Below, in pieces: positions 12,201 to 24,200 of a stretch of 64,000 bases of DNA. The DNA comes from Palaemon carinicauda (lineage: Eukaryota; Arthropoda; Malacostraca; Decapoda; Palaemonidae). The notes under the pieces were generated by a model that did no database searches, was not told the DNA's origin, and saw only the letters and a list, made by a program, of their open reading frames with translations. Position 1 is the first letter of the stretch. Each line of letters begins with the position of its first letter. Made by a program: the position numbers and the translations under genes. The DNA is taken from assembly GCF_036898095.1 (NCBI RefSeq), contig NC_090768.1:47234920-47298919 (forward strand). Reading direction: 5' to 3'.

Positions 12201-15200
12201 TGAATGAATTACTACCAATTGTGTCACGTGGTGGCTCGGGGAAATCTGGTAAAACTCTCTGGTAAAGAGACTGATGTCTCACCAGGTAAATCCTCGGACA
12301 GCTAGATTAGTGTCAGGTTCAGATTTCTTTTAAGCAGCATGAGCCTCATCCCATGCAGCATGAGCCTCATCCCATGCAGCATAAGCCACACGCCATGCAA
12401 CATGCTCTGCTTACCTTACAGCATGCTCTACATACAGCATGCTCTGCATACAGCATGCTCTGCATGCCTTGCCGCATGCTTCTCAGTCACACATCTTTGG
12501 TTGTTGCCAACTCACTAGACTGTCAAGCAGTTTCATAACGTTGCCTTCTGGTCTGCTGCTTTTGCACCAGTGAAACCCTCACTGAGAGAACTTGGCTTTT
12601 CTCGGATATGGTCCCTGTAGATGAGAAAGTGCTATTCTTCCTCCTTCTGATATTCCCTTGAGGACTCTGTCATTTGGAGAGGAGCCTTTAGCTGCGTAGC
12701 CTCCTATGGACTTTTATTTAAGCATAACATGCTTCCAGGGAAGGTAATGGTTCCACTTCAGTCGCTAACCCCGTCTGTTACCACACCTGCTCCCATAGAC
12801 CTTGAGCTGTGTTGCAAGACATGCAGTCCAAGCTTAGTCCTTGTTAGAGGATTTTTTGTTTACGGAGTCAGTGTGTCACTGGGAAGACGTTCAACAACCA
12901 GCAGAAGTGACTTGTTGTGACGCAGTGCGGCAACCTCAGCAACCCGATAAGGAGTTGTCTGTACGACCCAGACAGTCTAGACAGCTTCGGGTTGTCACTG
13001 TACTTCCTCGCTTCCCCATGGTTGACAGTTCACAGACTGTGCAGCAGTACCATGATCTTGTGTCCGGCTCCGTCAGACGACTGGCTTTTAAGAGCTCCCA
13101 CAAGTCGTCGCTGTCTGGAGATTCTCAGATGGACTATGGATCTGACCAAGGAACTGGGCCTCCTGGTCAATTTTGAGGAGTCCCAGCTCGTCCCATCCCA
13201 GACCATTGTCTACCTGGGTATGGATCTTCAGAGTCGAGCTTTTCGGGCTTTTCCGTCGGCCCCAAGGATCTTCCAAGCCCTAGAATGCATCCAGAGCATG
13301 CTGAGAAGGAACCGATGCTCAGTCAGGTAGTGGATGAGTCTAACAGGGACACTTTCATCGCTGGCCCTGTTCATCGTGTTAGGGAGACTCCTCCTCCGCC
13401 CCCTTCAGTATCATCTAGCTGCTCACTGGATAAAGGACATGACGCTAGAGACGGTCACAGTTCCTGTTTCCGAAGAGAGGAGGTCTACTCTCGCGTGGTG
13501 TAAGAACAGCTTTCTTCTCAAGGAAGTCTACCTTTGGCTGTTCAGAAACCCGACCGCCGTCTCCTCTCGGACGCATCAGACACGGGCTGGGGTGCGACTT
13601 TGGACGGACAGGAATGCTCGGGAACATGGAATCAGGAGCAAAGGACACTTCACATCAATTGCAAGGAGTTGTTGGCGGTTCATCTGGCCTTGATAAACTT
13701 CAAGTCCCTCCAGCTTAACAAGGTGGTGGAGGTGGACTCTGACAACACCACAGCCTTGGCTTACATCTCCAAGCGGGGAGGGACTCATTCGTGGAAGTTG
13801 TTCTAGATCGCAAGGGACCTCCTCATCTGGTCAAAAGATCGAAAGCTCACGCTGGTAACGAGGTTCATTCAGGGCGATATGAATGTCATGGCAGATCGCC
13901 TCAGCCGGAAGGGTCAGGTCATCCCCACAGAGTGGACCCTTCACAAGAATGTTTGCAGCAGACTTTGGGCCCTGTGGGGTCAGCTAACCATAGATCTGTT
14001 CGCTACCTCGATAACCTAGAGACTCCCGTTGTATTGTTCTCCGATTCCAGACCCAGCAGCAGTTCACGTGGATGCTTTTCTGCTGGATTGGTCCCATCTC
14101 GACCTGTATGCATTCCCGCCGTTCAAGATTGTCAACAGGGTACTTCAGAAGTTCTCCTCTCGCAAAGGGACACGGCTGACGTTGGTTGGCTCCGCTCTGG
14201 CCCGCGAGAGAATGGTTCATAGAGGTACTGCAATGGCTGGTCGACATTCCCAGGACTCTTCCTCTAGGAGTGAACCTTCTACGTCAACCTCACGTAAAGA
14301 AGGTACACCCAAACCTCCACGCTCTTCGTCTGACTGCCTTCAGACTTTCGAAAGACTCTCAAGAGCTAGGGGCTTTTCGAAGGAGGCAGCCAGAGTGATT
14401 GCCAGAGCAAGGAGAACATCCACTCTCAGAGTCTATCAGTCTCAAGGGGAAGTCTTCCGAAGCTGGTACAAGGCCAATGCAGTTTCCTCAACCAGTACCA
14501 CTGTAACCCAGATTGCTGACTTCCTGTTACATCTAAGGAACGTAAGATCCCTTTCAGCTCCTACGATCAAGGGTTACAGAAGTATGTTGGCAGCGGTTTT
14601 CCGCCACAGAGGCTTGGATCTTTCCACCAACAAAGATCTACAGGACCTCCCTAGGTCTTTTGAGACCTCAAAGGAACGTCGGTTGTCCACTCCAGGCTGG
14701 AATCTAGACGTGGTCCTAAGGTTCCTTATGTCATCAAGATTTGAACCTCTCCAATCAGCCTCTTTTTAGGACCTCACATTAAAAACTCTTTTCCTCGTGT
14801 GCTTGACAACAGCTAAAAGAGTAAGTGAGATCCACGCCTTCAGCAGGATCATAGTTTTCACATCTGAAACGGCTACATGTTCCTTGCAACTCGGTTTTTG
14901 CTAAACGAGCTTCCTTCACGTCCTTGGCCTAAGTCGTTCGAGATCCCAAGCCTGTCCAACTTGGTGGGGAATGAACTGGAGAGAGTACTTTGCCCAGTTA
15001 GAGCTCTTAGGTACTATCTAAAAAGGTCTTAACCTTTACGAGGACAATCAGAAGCCTTATGGTGTGCTATCAAGAAGCCTTCTTTTCCAAGGTCTAAGAA
15101 CTCAGTTTCTTACTATTCAGGCTTCTGATTAGGGAAGCACATTCTCATCTGAAGGAAGAAGACCTTGCTTTGCTGAAGGTAAGGACACATGAAGTGAGAG

Positions 15201-18200
15201 CTGTGGCTACTTCAGTGGCCTTCAAACAGAACCGTTCTCTGCAGAGTGTTATGGATGCAACCTATTGGAGAAGCAAGTCAGTGTTCGCATCATTCTATCT
15301 CAAAGATGTCCAGTCTCTTTACGAGTACTGCTACACCCTGGGACCATTCGTAGCAACGAATGCAGTAGTAGGCGGGGGCTCAGCCACTACATTCCCATAA
15401 TCACATAACCTTTTAACCTTTCTCTTGAATACTTTTTATGGGTTGTACGGTCGGCTAAGAAGCCTTCCACATCCTTGTTGATTTGGCGGGTGGTCAATTC
15501 TTTCTTGAGAAGCGCCGAGGTTAAAGGTTGTGATGAGGTCCTTTAGTATGGGTTGCAGCCCTGTATACTTCAGCACCTTAGAGTTGTTCAGCCTCCTAAG
15601 AGGAACGCTGCGCTCAGTAAGGAAGACGAACTTATTAAAGGCAGAGTAATGGTTCAAGTCGACTTCCTTACCAGGTACTTATAATTTCATTGTTATTTTG
15701 AATAACTGATAATATGAAATACGGGATACTTAGCTTCTTGATATACATGTACACTGGTTTTCACCCACCTCCCTGGGTGTGAATCAGCTACATGATTATC
15801 GGGTAAGATTAATATTGAAAAATGTTATTTTCATTAGTAAAATAAATTTTTGAATATACTTACCCGATAATCATGATTTAATTGACCCACCCTTCCTCCC
15901 CATAGAGAACCAGTGGACCGAGGAAAAATTGAGGTGGTGTCAACAAGAAGTACTGCAGTACCTGGCCACAGGTGGCGCTGGTGAGTACACCCCCCTCTTG
16001 TATAGCGATCGCTGGCGTATCCCTTCCGTAGAATTCTGTCGGGCAACGGAGTTGACAGCTACATGATTATCGGGTAAGTATATTCAAAAATTTATTTTAC
16101 TAATGAAAATAACATAATTGTACCCTAAAATATAGTTGCTACATTTTTATGAACTACATACCCAGTGTTGTATACTGTACTGTTGACCTTAACGATCCTT
16201 ATCCCATGTTAGATATTACAGTGGTATAATACTTAAATAATTTATACTGATTTAATTTTTAAATCTCACAGTGGAATGGCACCAGTAATACTAATGAATT
16301 ATGCTGAAGGGGATTATATATTTAATTAATCTTGCCCCTTCTAAAAACAAACTACTTATTTCATATAGCATGATTTAATTTTATTTTGTAGAAGTGTTAT
16401 CATAGAACTGATTTTATCTGTTTTTAAATGCCTGAGTTTATTTTTTGAGAATTCATCAATGACTTGTATTTCATTATTGATGCTCAATAGCTTTTAAGAA
16501 AAACTAACTTCCGATGTATTTCACAGGGTTCATCAGTTGCAGAAATTAAGAAAGCATACAGGAAACAGTCTCTTATATACCATCCGGATAAGCCTACTGG
16601 TGATGAACGGAAATTCATGAAACTCAATAAAGGTAAAATTTTTATTATAGTCTAGTTTACAAGGTCCATTCTAAAAATATAATTGTCTATAGATGGTGTG
16701 ATAGTTGCTTTAGTTAGATTTTGAAATTTCAGTTTGAAAATTTATTATGCGTCGCCTCTAGAAAAAGTAAAATATTTATACTGCTGAGGTCTTGTGTCTC
16801 TCACTTCTTAACCCCCCCGGTGCTCGAACGGCTGCACTTTCTTTGGCATCCTCTAGAGCTGAGTACTCTGGAGAAAAATTAAGATGATGACTAATCTTCT
16901 CTCAAGTTGAGCTTCATTTGAAGTGGTTTTATTATTTCCCCCAGAGAAGGTGATATTCACCGCCCTTCTCCACGAAGTGAGCCTACTTCTGTAGTAGCGA
17001 ATGAAGTTTTAAGGGACCTTGACCTAAGGCTCTTGTGGCCTTCCTTAGATCTTGATAGTGTTCCGTCTGCAAAGACCTGCTGATACTCTTAGTTTTAGAG
17101 AACTACCACTTTTGTCCAACCTGATTTACCAGCTCCACCTGCAGAGGTGCCACAATTCTGTGATGTCCCTGTCACTTCACAGCTGGAGACCATCCAGTAT
17201 CTCCTTCATGTGAAAGGCTTCTCGGGCCATAGTACAGGTCTGGATATCTGTGTAGATCCTCTGCTGACATCTAAGCAAAGTGGGCCATCATCTGTGATTA
17301 ATGTCTTAGAAGAGGTACACCTCTGGTAACCATTTTCTTGTCTATCTTTGCTGAGAGAAACTGCTCTGACTGTGGTGAGAGGCTATCACTCGACCTTGAA
17401 ACAGGTCTTTAGACTGAAGGATATAGACCTTTCCCCTTTGTGAGAGCTGTCACTAATAATGAGGAGTTTCAAGCAGTCTTGTCCTCCAAGGGAACTCAAG
17501 CCAATTGAATGGGATGTCATCTTATTTCTGAGGCCCTCAAGAGGGCCTTGCAAGAATTTTTGAGGTACACGTCGGATAAAGATCTAATACTTAAGAACCT
17601 TTGAGGCCTGCATCAGATGAAGTTCTGATACTGAAGACGGTCTTTCTCCTTGCCCTTTCCTGGAAAAATGAGTAGGCGAACTTAATGCAATTTCTTATGT
17701 CAGCAGTCATACTAAGGGCTGGAAGAATGTTTTGTTCTCTTTCATTCGTGAGTTAGTTTGAAAAGCCTCAGAACCCTGCCATTCATGACCCCAGGTTTGA
17801 GTCCTCAATCTCCTCCCTAAAGGATGTGACGAATGCTTCAGATTATCAGATCATTTGCTTCTCTCCTGTGAGGGCTCTATCTGAAGCAAACTCAGCCCTT
17901 CAAACCATAGCACCAAAAGCTTATCCTGAGCATAGACAGATCCAAGATCTCCAGGAACACCAGAGCCTTCTGGCTCTGAGGACCCATCATGAGAGCTTAT
18001 CCCCTGACTCCTGAGGATCCATTGGCACCCGCTCAAGCTTGTTCTCATAAAGTTAAAAGGATTAGGTCAACGCCAGCCTTCAGGAAGAACTGTTATTGGT
18101 GCATGTTATGAAGACTGAGTCTGGAAACTTCAGACAACCTTCACTGCCCAGTATTAGTGGTACTATAGTATATCCACAAGTCCTTGCTGGGACTAGTGTA

Positions 18201-21200
18201 GCTGCACTGCTGGTTGTGTAGTAAACCCAGCTCCTTCACAGGACAAGAAATATCTTGTTTAACTTAAGTCTAGGCTGAGAGGTAAGAATGTCTAGCATTT
18301 TTTCCTCTTTTCTTTCCCCTCTCTTGGGGTGCAATGAATGTGCCGTTATTTGCTAGATCAGACGTTGATGTAGGTAAGCTACTGTACCGAGCAACTTTTC
18401 CCTAGTGGTAGGATGGACACAACGTATACAGCCCATTTTATTAAATTGACCATACATTTCAGACATCATATCCTCTTTTGGATGTAGTTTCCAATGTGAC
18501 TGATAACTATAATTATAATCCGTCTCTTGTCAACAGAAATGCAGCCTATCACCTGAAAAACATTTCTCGGGTTGTTAGATGGATAGAAAGTAGACATTCC
18601 TGCACCTCTGTAGGTCCAAGTGTTTTAACATCCTTTTCTTTTGAACCAGCCAACTTGGTTTTAGGAACCCTCCCTCTTCAGAATAAGTCAACTATTACAA
18701 TATGAGGTTTGTGTTCATGTAGGAACAAATCGCAAAATTTTAAATTACTGTCAGAAACCTCATTTTTCGCGAGGGTTAGGTAACGGAGAGGTGCAAATTC
18801 GTGAAGGCCTGATTGATGCCCTGGGGTGGGATAACTCCTAATCTAGCAAGTCACTGCCCCTTGCCTTCGAGCGGGTGCCCGAACGGCTGATTAACACACT
18901 AAGAACTGCCTAATATTTTGTTTTTTGTTTCTACCACAGTTTATAATCAAATTACAGTGTACAGTACATGTTCACACATGTACTCTATGTACTGTACATG
19001 GTAAGGCTACAGTACTGTATTGTAGTACAGTAAACTATAGTTTTACTGAGTAGTCAATATATCCTTACTGTACTGTACAACAAAACACACTTGTTCCTAT
19101 CTAGTAATACTGTAATATAACACTCACAGATACTGTAGTGTATATAAACTTCTATATTTGTACAGTAATAGCATTACAGTATAGCTTAACTGTACTGTTA
19201 AGTGTTTGGTGTTCTCGTTAAGTCATTTTGATATTTGACAACCCACCGCACACGTAGCCTACATACATTTAAAGTAAATAAATACAATACATGGTTAATA
19301 AAAAAATCCTGTGGCTACTCGGTATGCTTGTGAAGGGAGGGGCATGTCCCGCCACCTTGTGGTAACTACCAACACTTCATTATTAATTTTAACAGCCAAG
19401 TTCCAGCAATGCTGAAATCATACTCCTATTTTAGGATTAGGACAAATACAGATTACTCTTCATTAAGATTTGGTGGTTTTTCTAATTAAGTGTAAAAAGA
19501 TAGACAAGTTTAATTGCAAATACTGTATTTAATGAACCAAGTGTGCCTTGAAAGTTTTCAACTTTCTTCCATTTATAAAAATATGTCCATTGAGTATTAT
19601 TTAGTACAGTATTTATTTTGAATATTTTGAATTTTTTTCAAGTGATAACATATAAGCTTATAAGATACATGGGAGCAGACATCAGTATTTTATTTTTTGT
19701 ACATATGCTTATGTTATTTAGTATAATATATGACTTGTAAATAGGTATTTACTTGATAAGATATTATAAATTGTTTTCCAGCCTACCTTGCTCTGACGGA
19801 CGATGATGCAAGACGTAACTATGAGAGATACGGTCACCCTGATGGACCAGGCGCAACACACTTTGGCATTGCGCTGCCTTCTTGGATTATTGAAAAGGAG
19901 AACTCATTGTGGGTGTTGGGTCTTTATGGTCTGGTGTTTATGATTGCTTTACCAACAGTCGTAGCCATCTGGTGGTATCGATCTTCCAAATTTTCTAACG
20001 ACCAGGTAAACTTTCCATGATTTTCTATCTTTATTATTCTATTTATATGAGTTTAGTGTCGTGTAATTATTTTAGTTGGAAGTTCAATAAATAACCTGAA
20101 AAGATCATTAAAGGTTTGGGAAAAATATATTTACTGTATAAACTTTTAAGGGTTTCTGTATGTTTATTGGTCTAGAAGTTTTGGATTTTGAAAAGGTTAC
20201 ATGTTAAGCAAAATGTCTCCTAAATTTTAATGACTATACTAAATTTTGGAATCATCTTTCTAATCAGATAGTCAAATCTTTGGCATGTCAGAATTTCAGA
20301 CTTAAGCAAATTCTCTTTTTATTGAGCATTGAAATAAGTAATTTTTATAGTTGATCTGTTACTTATTTTACTCTTTGTATCGATTTATTTTATTTTATAA
20401 TTATTAATTTCTTTTCCCCATTGAGCTGCTTTCCTTATTGGGTCCTTGGGCTCGTGGCATTTTGCTTATCCTGCTGATGTTACAGCTTAGCTTATAATAA
20501 TGAGAATGATTATATCAAAATATTAATTCTAGATTAATACTGGTTTATGGAAAATATCGTGAACATTTTGAATTCCTTTTGAAGTGCTGTAATGTATCAT
20601 ATTTTGCCTTATGCTTAAATTTATAATGTTCCACTCAGGGTCTTACCACTCAGTTTGCATAATGTATTGGTAATTAGTACCAAGGCTCTGTAATGTGTCT
20701 ATGGCCCCAACTGTACTGCTTTCTTATACTTTTCATTTACGTCCCCTTTTACTCTTGTCACTGAGCAATCCAACATATCTTCAACTATACTTTGCACTAA
20801 TTTTCATCTCATTAATGATAAAATCCTTTTGGGGAACCTGAGTCTTGAAGTGTAATAGAGTAAAGTGGTCTTATTAAACTAGTTTATAATAAAAACTATT
20901 TACACAATAAAAAAAACTATGGTAAACAACAATTAGTAGTATGAGTTACTGTTACAGGAAAGTGGATGTTTTGGTGGAATAGTTTTGGGTATGTGAATGT
21001 AGCATTTTGCATTGCTAGGTGATTAGATTAATGATTAGAAAGAATTTATCTTGTTAATGCTGTTATTTGCAAATTTTTCCACTGCGGTATCATACTGTTA
21101 GTTACTGACTTGAAATAATTTACCATTTGTTTCAAATTGGTTTCCCTCTTTTTAGGTACTCCTGGACACTACTCAGTTATACTACTATTTTGTACATAAG

Positions 21201-24200
21201 ACTCCTCATATGGTTTTTAAACGGGCACTGATGGTGCTAGCAGCGTCATTGGAATTTGAAAAGGGCCATAACCCTGAGATTATTGTAAGTATATTTTGAA
21301 AATGTTGTTCATGTACTTTTTCATTTTATTTTCCTTTATTTACATTTACATAAAGAAAAAAGATTTGTCAGTATATCATATGTAATATTAGTATTTGTTC
21401 CAATGCATATACAGTACAAAACATTTTCCTTTAGAATAAGGAATGTCTTCAATGGAGCTGGAACAGTTGTTGAAATCATTAACAAGGTAGTTAACAAGCA
21501 TTGAGTGTGGGCAAGTGACTTCTGCCATACTTTATTTTTGTTTCAGCTGCAAAAAATACATACATACTGTTGCATTCTCTCCTAGGCTATTTGGAAGGCG
21601 AAGTGTTTTGTGGCATCATTCTTTGTGCTCCTCAATGAGTTCGCCATTCTCTTTTGCTTTTGGGTATACGCCTCTAACTTGGTTTTGGGGAGCATGCTTC
21701 AGGATCAAGAACAAGATCTACATCATGGAGTTTCTTACATGTTCTGGAATATCTTCCTTGCAGACTACCGACTTTTAGTGGCCAACGGAATGCATGGCCT
21801 TTGTTAGATCTTGCAGATAGGCCCTAGGTGTCTTTTTGAGGGAGCGGATATCTAAGGCTTGTACCCTCCAGTGTCCCTAGGGCCAGTGATCTCATTAGCA
21901 GCACCAATGATTCACTCGTGATCATAGTACCAGGAGTGTTAGTGACCCCATTGGTGAGACCCATAGTTCCCTCTAAGCTAAGAAAGCAGTCAGAAGACTT
22001 CCGGCCGTGTTGAAGAAGTGCTGAAGGTTGTAAGAAGGCTCTCTGGTTGGCAAACCTGTCTGTGTCGCCATGGTGCCCGTCCCATGAGTAGTTTCAGTTT
22101 TTGTCACCACAGCTCCTCTGCCTGTCTTCCTGGAGTCTGTGTCTGCCACACGCATTATTACTGACTACGTCTATGTTACCAGTGCCAGTAAGAGTGCTTG
22201 TCGACCGTCTACCCTGTGACAGTGACACCAGTGTTGTGGTTTCTGTCGAAGCAACTGGTATGGTTTCCCCTTGTGGGTAGTTTTGCCATTAGTGGTCTCT
22301 TATGTAACTTCTCCGCTTTCAGAAGCTATGGGGTATGTTGGTAAGATGTTGAAACAAGCTCACTCCTCTGCTTCCAGCTTTTCTTCCCCTTCCAGGTCTT
22401 CTTCCCCTTCCAGCTCTTCCTCTTCTCTCCCTTCTGATTCTGATTTTAACCCTTCTTCCAAGAAGTCGAGAAAGTCGAAGACCAGTCTTAGTTGCAAGAA
22501 TAGCACTCTTGATATGATGCCATATCTATTTCAGGGAGGTGGGATGGACTACTCACGATGATGGGTTACGACTACAGGCCCGCAATGCCAGGCACGTGGT
22601 CACTGGACGGACCACCTAGTAGTCAAGCTGACCAAAGATGCACAGACCCATGCTGGCTATGAAGATTTCATTGATTATGACCTTGTGATCCTGGCTCAGT
22701 GTTACCAAGGCAGGATAAACCAGGTAGCCAGGCTAGTCATAGACACACAGGGGCTCTCCTTTGTTCAGGTTTTGAGAAGCATGAGCACCCTCCTTCACCC
22801 TTTTTATGTCAATGGGGGGAGTGCTGCTCCCTTCTCTGTTTTGGATCCTTAGGTTTCTTTGAGAAAATGGCATCTCTTGAGGAAGTCTTTGATGTGGTAG
22901 TCAAGGTTTGATGGCCGAGGTAACATGGCCCTGTACTCGTGGCACAGGGCTGTGGCTTACTCTCCACTACGATCAGCAGAGGGAAGTGTACGTGGTACCT
23001 CTTCTGTCTCTAGTTTGATTAATGCTTGAGATTTTACTGACCCTAATGACAACCAGCCTGATCCTTTATATGCCCCTAATTATGTTAATGTTTACCCTGC
23101 CCTACATCCAGAGATTCCACAGCTCACTGACATAACTATCTTCAAGGATGGAAGGCGATATCTGGAAGTTCTCTGCAGTGGTCTATCAACCCAAGTGGGC
23201 TATTTCCTGTGATTGGTGCTGTAGAAGGGATAGTTCTCGGGTCGAATCCTCTTGGTAGCTGATCGCATATTTTCTTGTCTACCTTCACAGGTGAAGCTCC
23301 TTTCAGTTGCAGCTGTGAAAAGCTATCACTCAACCTTTATTCAGGTCTTCCGACTGAGGGTTTGGACCTTCCCTTATCATGGGAATTGTCCATGCTCATG
23401 TAGAGTTTTGAGCAGTCTTGTCCGCCAATTGAACTCGGACCACCTGTGTGGGATGTAACCAGAATCTTTAGGTCCCTAGAATGGTACCATGTAAGCTACT
23501 AAGACAAGTATTGGGTAAGGACCTCACTCCAAAGACCATTTTCCTCTTGGCATTTGCCTCGGTAAAGAGAGTTGACAAACTAAGCGGTATCTCCATTATT
23601 GCATCTCATCCTGAAGAATTGAGAAAGGTCTCTTTTACCATTGTCCATAGTATGGGGTAGAAAAACATAACTGTAGTTGAGGACTCCAGGTTTTGATTCT
23701 TCTTCATCTCACTTATGGAAGCGACCGACAGTCCAGATGATTTTCTTCTTTGCTCTCTGAGGGCGCTTAGATGCTACAAGAGGAGAACCCAGTCCTTTAG
23801 GCTGCATATTTAAATTCTCTTTATTAGTGCTGGCAAGATTAAAAAAATGATTTCAAAGAACACTTTCTTTTCAGCTTCGTTAAGCCATTAAAAGAGTGCA
23901 TCCCCAAGTAGAGAATCTTCATTATTGAGCTCCAGTACAAGCCTATGAAGTCGGAGGGATTGGCTTAATGTTTGCTTTAAAGAAAAACCTGTCAGTGGTG
24001 CAATTATTAAAGGTTGGGAGTATGGAAACGTCAGACAAGCTTTACAGCCCACGATCAACTGGAGTATACCCTCAAATCTTTGACACATTTTCTCTGGTAC
24101 CTGCAGTAGCTGCTCAACAGGTTGTGTAGTGTAACTGGCTCCTTGCGGGTCATGAAGCATCTCGTCTAAGATGATGATCGCGATGTTAGATTAGGATAAT

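Larger units (their letters stand above)
10743..13040 (+). pseudogene. DIRS copy 1, gag remnant with expanded Gln/Pro repeats
   Basis: Homologous to the middle of the copy 2 gag from about 10760 (shared words such as GCTCCCAAGCCCAGGGGAG). It lacks the Cys-rich N-terminus. The longest frame (11279-11983) is dominated by imperfect repeats such as LRQEP and QPPQ, created by a minisatellite at 11455-12056 that continues at 12335-12480 beyond a SINE insertion. Stops and frame changes make it non-functional as a full gag. At 11279 the codon equivalent to the copy 2 nonsense codon reads CAG, so this copy keeps the likely ancestral state there. Confidence 0.8.
9405..16115 (+). mobile_element. DIRS-type retrotransposon, copy 1 (defective)
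   Basis: A 6.7-kb element inside SEC63 intron 3, in the sense direction. It has inverted terminal repeats (9420-9579 and 15920-16078) and, just inside the right repeat, an internal complementary region (15785-15875) holding the complements of both outer ends. Tyrosine recombinase, RNase H and methyltransferase-like remnants lie in DIRS order. No target-site duplication is evident, as expected for recombinase-mediated integration. Coding parts carry stops, frameshifts, a repeat expansion, a SINE insertion and a deletion of most of the reverse transcriptase relative to copy 2 (33641-40072). The ends were set by matching to the internal complementary region. Confidence 0.92.

Noticed and set aside
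18870..18900. Sequence GGTGCCCGAACGGCTGA, resembling a retroviral primer-binding site
   Set aside because: The match to tRNA-primer sites is partial and no long terminal repeat adjoins it; the family II elements belong to the recombinase type, which does not use such a site.
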